Origin: Nitrosomonas sp. Nm33
GTDB lineage: Bacteria > Pseudomonadota > Gammaproteobacteria > Burkholderiales > Nitrosomonadaceae
Assembly: GCF_900107265.1 (NCBI RefSeq)
Contig: NZ_FNPJ01000005.1
Span: 21,924 to 85,923, forward strand
Reading direction: 5' to 3'
Length of the DNA: 64,000 bases
Numbering within the stretch: position 1 is the first letter of the stretch; each line of letters begins with the position of its first letter. Made by a program: the position numbers and the translations under genes. Below, piece after piece: positions 9,650-21,613 of the stretch. Under the pieces are notes generated by a model. It saw only the letters and a list, made by a program, of their open reading frames with translations, did no database searches and was not told where the DNA came from.

Positions 9650-9732
9650 AACTATAAACGTAATCGGCATGAGAAAATAATAGCCACGTAAGGCTTAAAT
9701 CTATTTATTGACGCTTTTTCCATTGTTTACTC

Positions 9733-10686
9733 ATGTCTGTCTTTACTCCGGTTACCAAGGAACAACTATCAATCTGGCTCCAAGATTATCCACTCGGTAC
9801 ATTGATCGATCTTCAAGGTATCTCATCTGGCATAGAAAATACCAATTATCTGGTTACAACGACGCTTGGCAAATACATTCTGACACTGTTTGAGAAACTA
9901 ACTGCAGCAGAACTCCCCTTCTACCTTAATCTGATGGCTCACTTATCATATCAAGGTATTCCATGTCCCAATCCAATTGCTACGCGCGGGCAGAAACTGT
10001 TAGGTGAATTGAATGACAAACCGGCCAGTATCGTTACCTTTTTACCTGGTAAATCAGTGACACATCCTACTGTTGAACAATGTGCCGAGATTGGGGGAAT
10101 GTTAGCCAGAATGCACTTAGCTGGCTTATCTTACCCCGTAAAGATGGCCAATCCACGTGGTTTAAAATGGTGGAACACGGCAGCAAAAGAAGTAATGCCG
10201 TTTCTTACGAAAGAGGAGCAAATATTACTTAGCGAAGAATTGCAATTTCAGGCATTACATCAAACAGAGGTTCTCCCGCAGGGAGTAATCCATGCTGATC
10301 TATTTCGCGACAATGTATTATTCATTAATACATCGATCGGTGGCATTATCGATTTCTATTTTGCGTGTAATGATGCATTTTTGTACGACCTTGCTATCAC
10401 AATCAATGATTGGTGCATATCTGAAGATAGTGTATTAGACGAGATGCGCGCACATGCACTATTAACAGCATATCACCGCATACGACCTCTGATCAACGAA
10501 GAGCAGAAGGCATGGCCACAAATGCTGCGTGCCGGCGCATTACGTTTCTGGATATCGCGTTTATATGATTACTACTTGCCTCGAGAAGGAGAGCTCACTC
10601 ATAAGAAAGATCCGACACATTTCAGAGAAGTTTTGAAATATCATCTGACTAATCATTCCAAATTGATGCGAATCTGGATTAACTAA
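9733..10686 (+). CDS. thrB: homoserine kinase (type II, ThrB of the APH fold)
   Basis: Homoserine kinase phosphorylates homoserine on the threonine pathway in the cytoplasm. The 317 residues match the aminoglycoside-phosphotransferase-like ThrB of pseudomonads and betaproteobacteria, not the GHMP-type enzyme of E. coli. Visible features are GIENTNY (33-39) in the nucleotide-binding region, the catalytic loop HADLFRDN (187-194) and the metal site IIDFYFA (205-211). The ATG at 9733 lies in a short A/T-rich leader without a strong ribosome-binding site. The neighbourhood (polA, DUF2782) is the usual one for this form. Confidence 0.93.
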   Translation: MSVFTPVTKEQLSIWLQDYPLGTLIDLQGISSGIENTNYLVTTTLGKYILTLFEKLTAAELPFYLNLMAHLSYQGIPCPNPIATRGQKLLGELNDKPASIVTFLPGKSVTHPTVEQCAEIGGMLARMHLAGLSYPVKMANPRGLKWWNTAAKEVMPFLTKEEQILLSEELQFQALHQTEVLPQGVIHADLFRDNVLFINTSIGGIIDFYFACNDAFLYDLAITINDWCISEDSVLDEMRAHALLTAYHRIRPLINEEQKAWPQMLRAGALRFWISRLYDYYLPREGELTHKKDPTHFREVLKYHLTNHSKLMRIWIN

Positions 10687-10728
10687 TCAACTAAAATAAT
10701 TTACGTGCTATCTTGATCATTAACCCTA

Positions 10729-10831
10729 ATTCCATTTCCAAATCAGGCATGACGCAAGAGCGAGCCGCAGACAGTATAAATAATACGGCAAGATGAAGCT
10801 GACAAAGTCAGGTTTGATTTGGAAATGGAAT
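10729..10831 (+). repeat. MITE family 3, copy 1 (103 bp)
   Basis: The terminal inverted repeats are ATTCCATTTCCAAATC and GATTTGGAAATGGAAT. The copy is flanked by TAA on both sides, a likely 3-bp target duplication. The interior carries the family core (gacgcaagagcgagccgcag). It lies between thrB and the next gene. Confidence 0.9.
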
Positions 10832-10988
10832 AACCAGAAAGGAAATGTGAATAAATGGAAATTCTTCTCCCAGGCATAATTTATTAAAATCATCCGTTGT
10901 AATTCACATATTTCCAGAAAATAGTGAATATTTCTAGCAAGTTATCAAATTTTCAGATCAATTAACAAAATTTATTGGAGAGAACAAA

Positions 10989-11768
10989 TTGATAGAAGCT
11001 CGACAGGTTCGTGGTAGAGAAGGGTTGCAGTGGATACTGAGTGGTTTTTATTTGTTTCGCTTATCCCCATTTGTCTGGATATTGCTGTGTTTCACACTCA
11101 TATTAATCGCCGCTACACTGGAGCTTCTGCCATTGCTCGGAAAATTTATTTTCACGCTCCTTTCTCCAGTTTTTATGGCTGGAATCATGGTAGGCTGCAA
11201 AAGTTTGGAACAGGGTGATCAATTAGAGCTTGGTCATTTATTTCTCGGTTTCAAAAAAAATACAGTACCGCTGATTACGATAGGAGGATTTTATCTGATT
11301 GGTCAAGTTCTGATAATCGGTGTGTTCATGATGATAGGAGGAAACGCACTGGTCGACATGCTGCTCTATGGAAAAAGATTTGGTGAGCATGAACTGATGG
11401 GCGTGATGGATAATATTCTGTCTGCATCAATCGTTGGATTGCTGCTGACGGTTCCACTTATGATGGCAATTTGGTTTGCTCCTTTACTGGTCATGTTCGA
11501 GAATATGCCACCTTTTATTGCCATACGAAAAAGCTTTTTTGCCTGTTTGAAAAATGTTATTCCCTTTCAGATCTATGCCATTGTGCTCATCATACTGGGT
11601 GTGCTTGCCATTATGCCTTATGGATTAGGGCTCTTTATTTATATTCCTACTGTATTTGCCTCCATCTACGTCAGTTATCAGGATATTTTTCACCCTGAAT
11701 CCACAGTTATCGACAAAGAAGCTATAGAGAAAAAGGAAAAGGAAGAAGGTACAGAAGGTAACTCATAA
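10989..11768 (+). CDS. BPSS1780-type inner-membrane protein
   Basis: A 259-residue integral membrane protein. A short N-terminal segment (GREGLQWILSGFYLFRLSP) is followed by about five or six hydrophobic helices and a charged Lys/Glu tail. This pattern and the opening motif match the BPSS1780 family of betaproteobacteria, whose function is unknown. The start is TTG at 10989 with a GGAGAG ribosome-binding site eight bases before it; no in-frame ATG lies near. A MITE lies about 160 bases upstream. Family call is moderately sure; no activity can be stated. Confidence 0.72.
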   Translation: MIEARQVRGREGLQWILSGFYLFRLSPFVWILLCFTLILIAATLELLPLLGKFIFTLLSPVFMAGIMVGCKSLEQGDQLELGHLFLGFKKNTVPLITIGGFYLIGQVLIIGVFMMIGGNALVDMLLYGKRFGEHELMGVMDNILSASIVGLLLTVPLMMAIWFAPLLVMFENMPPFIAIRKSFFACLKNVIPFQIYAIVLIILGVLAIMPYGLGLFIYIPTVFASIYVSYQDIFHPESTVIDKEAIEKKEKEEGTEGNS

Positions 11769-11786
11769 ACCTGCAAATGATCTTCA

Positions 11787-14036
11787 TTACAAAGGTGTCA
11801 GTTTGGCATATTCCAGCAGGAGCCATTTGGTTCCTGCACGATTGAATTGAACCTGAACTCGCATGTCAGAGCCTTGACCCTCATAGTTTATAATTACCCC
11901 AGTTCCAAACTTTGCATGCGAAACATTCTGTCCTATACGCCAACCAGATGACTGTTTAGATGACTGTTCTGCTGAATCCGAAGCCAATCTTTCCGGCTTC
12001 ACACCTCTGGCAACCGGCTGCCCCCATGAATTTCTGCTGAGGGGAAATCCTCCCTGCTCATTAACAAATTGAAAAGACTCGTTGTTAGCCTTGGATAGTG
12101 GCTGTAGCCATTTCAGCAAATGATCTGGTAATTCAGTTATAAATCGCGAAGCAACGTTGTAATGCGTCTGACCATGCAGCATCCGGCTTTGCGAAAAGCT
12201 CAGATATAATCGCCGCCGTGCACGTGTCATCGCCACATACATCAAACGTCGCTCTTCTTCCAGACCATTCACTTCATTGCGGCTATTCTCGTGTGGAAAC
12301 AGCCCTTCTTCCAGTCCGCTCAGAAACACAGTATGGAATTCCAGCCCCTTGGCTGCATGAACAGTCATAAGTTGCAGGGCATCCTGATGATGATCTGCCT
12401 GATGCTCACCTCCTTCGAGTGAGGCATGGGAAAGAAATGCTATCAAACTGTCATCTTCAGCTTCGTGCACAAAGCTAGTCGCTGCATTGATTAATTCATT
12501 CAGATTTTCCAGTCGCTCTGCGCCATCACGCTCCAAACCGTAATAACTCAATAATCCACTATGGGCCAGTATGTAACGGATGATCTCGGGTAACGGCAAA
12601 TTGACACAAGCACGCTGCATCGTCATGATCAAGGTAACAAAGCTTGGAAGTCCTTTTTTTACCTTGCTTTCATCAGAAATAGCAGCTGTCTCATTGCCAC
12701 ACTTTTTGTGGGCTGCAGCCCATAAGCTCGATTGGTGTAATTTTGCCTCATCCTGCAATTGCTCCAGGCTACGCGCACCAATGCCACGGGGTGGGAAATT
12801 GATCACCCGTAACAACGCATGATCATCATCAGGATGCGCAATCAATCGCAAATAAGCAAGTGCATGCTTGATCTCCTGCCGTTCAAAAAAGCGCATGCCA
12901 CCATAGACTCGATAAGATAATGAAGCATTGAACAGACTATGTTCCAATACACGTGACTGGGCATTGGATCGATATAGTAAAGCGATATCGGAAAGCGCAA
13001 CGCCCTCTGAATGAAGCGCTTTGATCTCATCAGCGATAAAGGCAGCTTCATCAAAATCTGTCACAGCGTTATACACACGCACGGGCTCACCACACCCTTC
13101 AGAAGTCCACAGGTTCTTGCCAAGACGCCCGCGATTGTGTTCTATCAAGGCATTTGCTGCTTCCAGAATATTACCGTGGGAACGGTAGTTTTGCTCCAGT
13201 TTGATAATTTTCTGAATAGCAAAATCACGCTCCAAATCCTGCATATTCCCCGTATGAGCACCCCGGAATGCATAGATGCTTTGATCATCATCCCCTACTG
13301 CAAATACGACAGCAGATTTCGGTGAATCCACACCTGCCAGTAATTTGAGCCATCGGTATTGCAATCGATTGGTATCCTGAAATTCATCTACCAGAATATG
13401 GCTGAAGCGATCCCAATAATGATTACGCAGAATCTCGTTATGAGTCAGTAATTCGTAGCACCGTAATAGGAGTTCGGCAAAATCAACGATACCTTCCCGC
13501 ATACACAATGTTTCATACACGTGGTAAAACTCGAGCATCTTGCGAGTGAAACTGTCGTGCGCTTCAACCTGAGACGCACGCAACCCCTCTTCTTTTGCAT
13601 GATTGATAAACCATTGGATCTGCCGAGGTGGAAATGCTTTCTCATCCACTGCAAGATCCTTCAGCAATCGCTTGATAACCGCTTGCTGATCGCCTATATC
13701 GAGAATTTGAAATGTCTTTGGTAATCCAGCATCCTGATAATGTGCGCGCAACATACGGTGGCACAAGCCATGAAAGGTTCCGACCCACATTCCGCGCGTA
13801 TTGATAGGCAGCATAGCAGCAATACGCACCATCATTTCCCTGGCTGCTTTATTAGTAAACGTGACAGCGAGAATACCGTTTGGACTAACCTGACCTGAAT
13901 GGATCAGGTAGGCGATACGGGTTGTCAGCACACGTGTTTTGCCACTTCCTGCGCCGGCCAGTATCAGTGCCGATTGATGCGGTAATGTGACAGCTTTGTG
14001 TTGCTCTGGATTCAATCCAGAAAGTAAGGAAATCAT
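11787..14036 (-). CDS. uvrD: UvrD/Rep-family DNA helicase (probably DNA helicase II)
   Basis: A 749-residue superfamily 1A 3'-5' DNA helicase, used in excision and mismatch repair and in clearing replication forks. Motif I is AGAGSGKTR (28-36), motif II is LVDEFQDTN, motif III VGDDDQSIYAFRGA, and later motifs include TVHAAKGLEF and VAMTRARRRLY. The C-terminal tail with a tudor-like module (WRIGQNVSHAKFGTGVIINYEG) is typical of UvrD/PcrA and absent from Rep, favouring UvrD. Length agrees with the family. It converges on the BPSS1780-type gene with only 18 bases between stops. Confidence 0.93.
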   Translation of the reverse strand: MISLLSGLNPEQHKAVTLPHQSALILAGAGSGKTRVLTTRIAYLIHSGQVSPNGILAVTFTNKAAREMMVRIAAMLPINTRGMWVGTFHGLCHRMLRAHYQDAGLPKTFQILDIGDQQAVIKRLLKDLAVDEKAFPPRQIQWFINHAKEEGLRASQVEAHDSFTRKMLEFYHVYETLCMREGIVDFAELLLRCYELLTHNEILRNHYWDRFSHILVDEFQDTNRLQYRWLKLLAGVDSPKSAVVFAVGDDDQSIYAFRGAHTGNMQDLERDFAIQKIIKLEQNYRSHGNILEAANALIEHNRGRLGKNLWTSEGCGEPVRVYNAVTDFDEAAFIADEIKALHSEGVALSDIALLYRSNAQSRVLEHSLFNASLSYRVYGGMRFFERQEIKHALAYLRLIAHPDDDHALLRVINFPPRGIGARSLEQLQDEAKLHQSSLWAAAHKKCGNETAAISDESKVKKGLPSFVTLIMTMQRACVNLPLPEIIRYILAHSGLLSYYGLERDGAERLENLNELINAATSFVHEAEDDSLIAFLSHASLEGGEHQADHHQDALQLMTVHAAKGLEFHTVFLSGLEEGLFPHENSRNEVNGLEEERRLMYVAMTRARRRLYLSFSQSRMLHGQTHYNVASRFITELPDHLLKWLQPLSKANNESFQFVNEQGGFPLSRNSWGQPVARGVKPERLASDSAEQSSKQSSGWRIGQNVSHAKFGTGVIINYEGQGSDMRVQVQFNRAGTKWLLLEYAKLTPL

Positions 14037-14131
14037 AACTCAGAAAACACAGCGTTGCAGTCTACCCTGCCTGAGGGTACATGATAAATTATCATAAAAC
14101 TCACCACCTTCCCCAGGCAGGATTTGAGGAA

Positions 14132-15001
14132 TTATTGTTTACTTTTTGCAGCCAAATCCAGAATCAAGGGTGTCAAAATCAATTCAATTGCCAAGCCCAT
14201 TTTGCCGCCTGGTACGACCATGGTATTGGGGCGTGACATGAATGAATCATGAATCATGTTTAGCAAGAACGGAAAATCCACATTCTTGTAATCACGGAAA
14301 CGGATGACCACCATACTTTCATCCAACGACGGAATCTCACGCGCAATAAAAGGATTGGAGGTATCGACTGTTGGAACACGCTGGAAATTGATATGTGTGC
14401 GTGAGAACTGCGGAGTAATGTAGTGTACATAGTCATGCATACGACGCAAAATGGTCTGCGTTACGGCTTCTGCCGAATAGCCACGCGCGCTGGTGTCACG
14501 GTGGATTTTCTGTATCCATTCGAGATTGACGATAGGTACGACACCCACGAGGAGATCCACATATTTTGATACATCCGCGGTATCGCTTGTTACACCCCCA
14601 TGCAAGCCCTCATAAAACAAAAGATCGGTGCCGGGTCCAATTGATTTCCAAGGAGTAAAGGTACCAGGCTTTTGATTGTAAGGAGCAGCTTCTTCTTCAT
14701 TATGAAGGTACAAGCGGGTCATACCCGAGCCAGTTTCACCATATTCTTTGAATAAGGCTTCCAGTTTCTCAAATTCATTCGCTTCTGGCCCAAAATGGCT
14801 GATAGCACGCCCGCCGCTTTTCTCTGAGTCTGCAACTGCGTTTTTCATGGCTTCGCGGTCGTAGCGGTGGAAACTATCCCCTTCCACGACAGTGACATTC
14901 AGTTTTTCCCGACGAAAGATATGCTCAAAACTATTCTTAACCGTGGATGTGCCAGCACCAGATGAACCGGTCACGGCAATAACGGGATGTTTTTGCGACA
15001 T
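14132..15001 (-). CDS. prkB: phosphoribulokinase (class I, bacterial)
   Basis: Phosphoribulokinase makes ribulose 1,5-bisphosphate from ribulose 5-phosphate and ATP, the Calvin-cycle step before RuBisCO. The P-loop is GSSGAGTST (12-20). Its 289 residues fit the octameric proteobacterial class I enzyme. FYEGLHGG and the acidic metal-binding region (VVEGDSFHRYDREAM) are present. The gene stands apart from other cbb genes in this window. It is the best single indication of an autotroph here. A TATCTCCTTAAA ribosome-binding region precedes the ATG. No CbbR-type regulator gene is adjacent. Confidence 0.96.
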   Translation of the reverse strand: MSQKHPVIAVTGSSGAGTSTVKNSFEHIFRREKLNVTVVEGDSFHRYDREAMKNAVADSEKSGGRAISHFGPEANEFEKLEALFKEYGETGSGMTRLYLHNEEEAAPYNQKPGTFTPWKSIGPGTDLLFYEGLHGGVTSDTADVSKYVDLLVGVVPIVNLEWIQKIHRDTSARGYSAEAVTQTILRRMHDYVHYITPQFSRTHINFQRVPTVDTSNPFIAREIPSLDESMVVIRFRDYKNVDFPFLLNMIHDSFMSRPNTMVVPGGKMGLAIELILTPLILDLAAKSKQ

Positions 15002-15445
15002 TTTACTACTATCTCCTTAAATATAAAAAAAATGCTAAATTTCCAGATAGATGATCTCCACGCCACAGAGTTTGCAAAAACTGTAGCGCGTGGCTGAGAA
15101 CAAAATAGACAGAACGCAGCGACAAGAAAACGAGTTGACAAGTTTCGATAAAATAAATGCTGCGGATTTCGATAAAACGAAGTTTTAATGCAACTACGTT
15201 TTGACGTAATTACATCACGTATCAAAAGATAGGCGAAGTGTAAGTATCGCCCGACGCGGCTATCGAGACGTGCAGCTGATTTTTTCACAAGCTCTCAGGC
15301 ATTAACCCTGTATGATACCTCCTTTCCACGTTATTTTGCAGATAATCATCTCAAAATATAAATTGGAAAGAATCTACCCCGGATATGCTTCCTCCCCAAC
15401 ACCCATACCAGTAAGATAGCTACAAGCTACCAACGTCTGGAATCA
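15002..15445. other. intergenic region, prkB to M48 protease
   Basis: The 444 bases here hold no convincing gene. One 105-codon minus-strand frame (14971-15288) overlaps the start of prkB, has no ribosome-binding site and no recognisable motif. The prkB promoter must lie in the left part of this stretch. I see no repeat or hairpin of note. Confidence 0.6.
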
Positions 15446-16243
15446 TCACTTCATACAATGCGGATTCTTGCCTGCAGCCCTAGCTTGCTGCTGGAGCTGT
15501 TGCGCTTGCGGTAAGCGTGCTTGCAGATCCTCAATCCGCGTAGTATGGGAGGGATGCGTCGAAAGAAATTCGACAGGACGCGGACCTTGGCTTGCTTGCG
15601 CCATTTTTAACCATAATGTAATGCTTTCCGCGGGATTGAAGCCTGCTTTGGCCATGAGATCCAATCCGATCGTATCGGCTTCACTTTCATGCAATCTGCT
15701 AAAAGGCAAGATGATCCCATACTCTGCGCCGACCCCCAGTAAACCGATCGCAGTCTGGCCCATAGCTGTCTGCGGCGCTGCCACCGCTTGAACCAAGGCT
15801 ATGCCAGCTTGGGCACCTAATTGTTGGGACAGGCGCTCATTGCTATGTCTGGCTAAAACATGACCGACTTCATGTCCGATGACCGCAGCCAATTGATCTT
15901 GATTATCAACCAGATTAATCAAACCAGTATATACGCCAATTTTTCTACCTGGTAGTGCAAATGCGTTGAGCGACGGATCCTCAAAAACAACAACTTCCCA
16001 ATTTCCTCCCACTTCTTGTGCAATGGCGCTGGCTACACAATGCACAAACTGATCGTTCTTAACGTTGCGACTGATAGGTTTTTCATTTTTCAAATTCTGA
16101 AATGCCTGCAGTCCCATGCTATCCACCTCTGCATCTGGCATAAAAGCCAATTGTGTTCTGCCAGTTGGTGTTGTGGCGCATGCAGTCAGAAAAAAAACGA
16201 ACAATAAAGCATAAAATGGTTTTAAGTATAATTCAGCCATCAT
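15446..16243 (-). CDS. M48-family metalloprotease, lipoprotein
   Basis: A 265-residue zinc metallopeptidase of family M48. An N-terminal hydrophobic segment ends in the lipobox LTAC (Cys22), so it is predicted to be lipid-anchored in the periplasm. The zinc motif HEVGH lies at 124-128 and the third ligand is in HESEAD (Glu188). It resembles the small LoiP-type periplasmic proteases of proteobacteria, which act in outer-membrane quality control; that role is inferred. The C-terminus is Gln/Ala-rich. Divergent from leuS with a 117-base shared promoter region. Confidence 0.9.
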   Translation of the reverse strand: MMAELYLKPFYALLFVFFLTACATTPTGRTQLAFMPDAEVDSMGLQAFQNLKNEKPISRNVKNDQFVHCVASAIAQEVGGNWEVVVFEDPSLNAFALPGRKIGVYTGLINLVDNQDQLAAVIGHEVGHVLARHSNERLSQQLGAQAGIALVQAVAAPQTAMGQTAIGLLGVGAEYGIILPFSRLHESEADTIGLDLMAKAGFNPAESITLWLKMAQASQGPRPVEFLSTHPSHTTRIEDLQARLPQAQQLQQQARAAGKNPHCMK

Positions 16244-16288
16244 TTCAAAACCCTCTCGATAGATATTCGTAAAAAGAGGCTATCATGA

Positions 16289-18961
<2,673 letters not shown>

Positions 18962-19036
18962 AGAACGAGGTAACACTTTGATGAACGAATAGACTCAAAT
19001 GATGGTTTTATACCAGAAATAAATAGCATCCATATC

Positions 19037-19528
19037 ATGAAACCAATCCGTGCCTTTCTTGCTATTAGTCTTATACTCGCCATAACTGCCTGCGGTTTCC
19101 ATTTGCGCGGGCAGATCTCTACCCTTCCGTTTGATACTATTTATGTCGCTGCACCACCTGGCCACCCTATCAAGCTGGATATAGAACGGGCCATTCGTGT
19201 CAGCACCAAGACTAAAGTTGTTAATAAACCAGAAAAGGCTCAGGCGATACTTCAGATCCTCAGCGCGGTCAACGAGAAGAAAATATTATCACTTTCAATT
19301 GGTGGGCGTGTCAGGGAATTTCAGTTGGGCTATCGCGTTTCTGCGCGCCTGCTCGACTCTCAAGGCGCAGCACTTACACCTGTGGAAGAGATTATTCTGA
19401 CACGCGTACTTCCTTTCCTCGATGCACAGGTACTGGCCAAAGCGGCAGAAGAGGAAATGCTATACAAAGATATGCAGACAGATGCCGTGCAACAGATAAT
19501 TCGACGAATGGCTGCAGTCAAACTTTAA
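19037..19528 (+). CDS. lptE: LPS-assembly lipoprotein LptE
   Basis: LptE plugs the LptD barrel in the outer membrane and takes part in the last step of lipopolysaccharide export. The 163-residue precursor has a signal sequence with the lipobox ITACGFHLRG (lipidated Cys19), the family's typical mature start. The rest is a mixed alpha/beta domain (VREFQLGYRVSARLLD) as in the family. Located between leuS and holA, which is the conserved neighbourhood. Confidence 0.93.
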   Translation: MKPIRAFLAISLILAITACGFHLRGQISTLPFDTIYVAAPPGHPIKLDIERAIRVSTKTKVVNKPEKAQAILQILSAVNEKKILSLSIGGRVREFQLGYRVSARLLDSQGAALTPVEEIILTRVLPFLDAQVLAKAAEEEMLYKDMQTDAVQQIIRRMAAVKL

Positions 19529-19579
19529 TGATTATTTTTAAAAAGCGTTAATTCTTGTGTGTCTCTAGTAAATTGATTT

Positions 19580-20599
19580 ATGAGCATTACCTCTGATCAA
19601 CTGTTTCGTCAACTGCAAAAACAGCTCATGCCGCTTTATACCATCATTGGCGACGAGCTGTTGCTCGCAATGGAAGCAGCGGATGCGATTCGCAATCACG
19701 CTCGACAGCACGGCTACACAGAACGCGATATATTTACGGTAGATCATCGCTTCGACTGGTCAAATCTACAGCGCTGGAAGAGTCAGTCGTCATTATTTGG
19801 AGAACGGCGAATACTTGATCTACGTATCCCTACGGGCAAACCTGGCAAAGAAGGTAGTAACGCTATCGAAGCACTTTGTCAGAACCAGTCTGCTGATACC
19901 ATTACGCTCATCATGCTGCCTAAAATCGATAAGCAGACACAGACAAATAAATGGTTTAAGACGCTCGAACAATCAAGTGTAATGGTCACAGCTGATCCGA
20001 TAGAATACTCCCGGCTCGCAAACTGGATACAGCAACGTCTCGATATCCAAGGGCAGCAAATTGCACCAGATACCTTGCAATTCCTCGTAAATAAAGTAGA
20101 AGGCAATCTTCTCGCAGCTCAGCAGGAAATCAAGAAGCTCGCCTTACTCTATCCTTCTGGCATGCTTTCTTTCGAGCAAGTCAAGGATGCTGTGCTTGAT
20201 GTCGCACGCTATGATGTATTTAGCCTGCCCGAGGCCATGCTGACAGCAGATACCATGCGTTACACCCGTATCCTGGAAGGGTTGCAAGGCGAAGGCACCC
20301 CTCCTCCCCTGATTCTGAGTACGCTAACTGAACCCATCCGCACGCTGCTACTCATTCACCAGGCGCTCGATGCAGGTAAGCCACTTGCACAAGCGTTAAA
20401 AGACAGCCGAGTCTGGAATCAGCAGCAGAAAATCATGGCGGCCGCTGTAAAACGCTTGCCCTCTCGATTACTGTTACGAGCCCTGGTACACGCAGCAAGT
20501 ATAGACAGAATTATCAAAGGTATCGCCCAGGGTGATATTTGGAATGAATTACTGCAGCTTGGCTTGCGCCTCACAACGCGTCAGTCTTTTATGCATTAA
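19580..20599 (+). CDS. holA: DNA polymerase III delta subunit
   Basis: The delta subunit opens the beta sliding clamp as part of the clamp loader. The 339-residue protein carries the AAA+-like fold without a Walker motif, as expected for delta, with family segments YTIIGDELLLAMEAADAIR and VDHRFDWSNL in the N-terminal domain. Neighbours leuS and lptE support the call. The TAA stop coincides with the first bases of a family 3 MITE, so the element inserted exactly at the stop codon. Confidence 0.94.
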   Translation: MSITSDQLFRQLQKQLMPLYTIIGDELLLAMEAADAIRNHARQHGYTERDIFTVDHRFDWSNLQRWKSQSSLFGERRILDLRIPTGKPGKEGSNAIEALCQNQSADTITLIMLPKIDKQTQTNKWFKTLEQSSVMVTADPIEYSRLANWIQQRLDIQGQQIAPDTLQFLVNKVEGNLLAAQQEIKKLALLYPSGMLSFEQVKDAVLDVARYDVFSLPEAMLTADTMRYTRILEGLQGEGTPPPLILSTLTEPIRTLLLIHQALDAGKPLAQALKDSRVWNQQQKIMAAAVKRLPSRLLLRALVHAASIDRIIKGIAQGDIWNELLQLGLRLTTRQSFMH

Positions 20600-20699
20600 T
20601 CCATTTCTAAACAAACATGACGCAAGAGCGAGCCGCAGACAGTATTAATAATACGGCAAGGAGAAGTCGACAAAGTCAGGTTTGATTTAGAAATGGAAT
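20599..20699 (+). repeat. MITE family 3, copy 2, at the holA stop codon
   Basis: This is an approximately 101-bp copy with ends ATCCATTTCTAAAC and TTTAGAAATGGAAT. Flanks are TAA on both sides; the left TAA is the holA stop codon. Confidence 0.9.
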
Positions 20700-20751
20700 A
20701 ACCACGCGATTGATCGCAAAAATTCCCCCTCACAGAAACTCAGGAAAAAAT

Positions 20752-21168
20752 ATGAAAGCACGTATTAAATGGCAGGATGGTATTAGCTTTAGAAGTGAAA
20801 CCGAAAGCGGACATTCCATATTAATAGATGGCGCGCCGGATATTGGTGGAAAGAATCTGGGGCCACGTCCGATGGAATTGATTTTACTGGGACTCGGTGG
20901 CTGCTCTTCTATTGACGTTATCCTGATTCTGCAGAAAAGCCGCCAGGAAGTTACCGACTGCGTCGTGGAAATCGATGGCATCCGTGCTTCTGAAGATCCC
21001 AAAGTATTCACAGATATTCATCTGCATTTTATCGTCACCGGGAAAAACCTGAAACCTCAACAAATAGAACGGGCGATCAATCTCTCCGCAGAAAAATATT
21101 GCTCAGCCTCTATCATGTTAAAGAGTACTGTCAATATTACACATGATTTTGAAATTATTGAAGAATAG
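20752..21168 (+). CDS. OsmC-family protein
   Basis: A 138-residue member of the OsmC/Ohr superfamily, thiol-dependent enzymes that often reduce organic hydroperoxides. The two conserved cysteines are visible: Cys51 in GGCSSIDVI and Cys117 in KYCSASIML. The sequence is closest to the YhfA-like branch, whose substrate is unclear. I chose the ATG at 20752 because AGGAAAA precedes it; a TTG at 20710 would add 14 residues next to the MITE and has no ribosome-binding site. A degenerate copy of the last third of this gene lies at 25805-25945. Confidence 0.85.
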   Translation: MKARIKWQDGISFRSETESGHSILIDGAPDIGGKNLGPRPMELILLGLGGCSSIDVILILQKSRQEVTDCVVEIDGIRASEDPKVFTDIHLHFIVTGKNLKPQQIERAINLSAEKYCSASIMLKSTVNITHDFEIIEE

Positions 21169-21228
21169 CTTTGTAGACTAAAATGAAATGAAAAAATACG
21201 CCATAGTCAATGTTATTGTCCAGTTTCT

Positions 21229-21288
21229 ACATATAAATAATACAGCAAGGAGAAGCCGGCAAAGTCAGATTTGATTTAGAAATGGAAT
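21229..21288 (+). repeat. MITE family 3, right-half fragment
   Basis: Matches the right 60 bases of family 3 (ataaataatacagcaag to GAAATGGAAT, followed by TAA). The left end is missing. Confidence 0.75.
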
Positions 21289-21613
21289 AATTCAATCTCA
21301 CTCGCTTGGTCAGCTGATTACAGATCCTGCTGCTGGTGGCAATGACTGCTACCTTTGTACTCTGATTGCTGGGAATGACTGCACGACATGGTAACCGGCA
21401 TCTATACTATATCAGGCGAATACTATTAAAAATCGCCATGTACTCTCGGTACCTACTTTGACCTAAGTTCAACCAAAAGGCTTGAATAAGGCAGTAACTA
21501 TCTTGAATCAGATAGTTACTGCTGACGTTGAAGGTTAGTAATTTCCTAGGGCTCCATCAAACTCTGAACCCAAACTTCCTGGAGGGGACATAATCCCCTC
21601 TTTTGATACGCTA
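21289..21613. other. intergenic stretch with one perfect hairpin
   Basis: No gene is supported in these 325 bases. A perfect 13-bp inverted repeat (GCAGTAACTATCT / AGATAGTTACTGC, 6-base loop) lies at 21491-21522. It sits downstream of the minus-strand repeat-protein gene and could end its transcript, though no T-run follows. Confidence 0.55.

Noticed and set aside
14971..15288. 105-codon minus-strand frame upstream of prkB
   Set aside because: It overlaps the prkB start, lacks a ribosome-binding site and shows no motif; probably chance.
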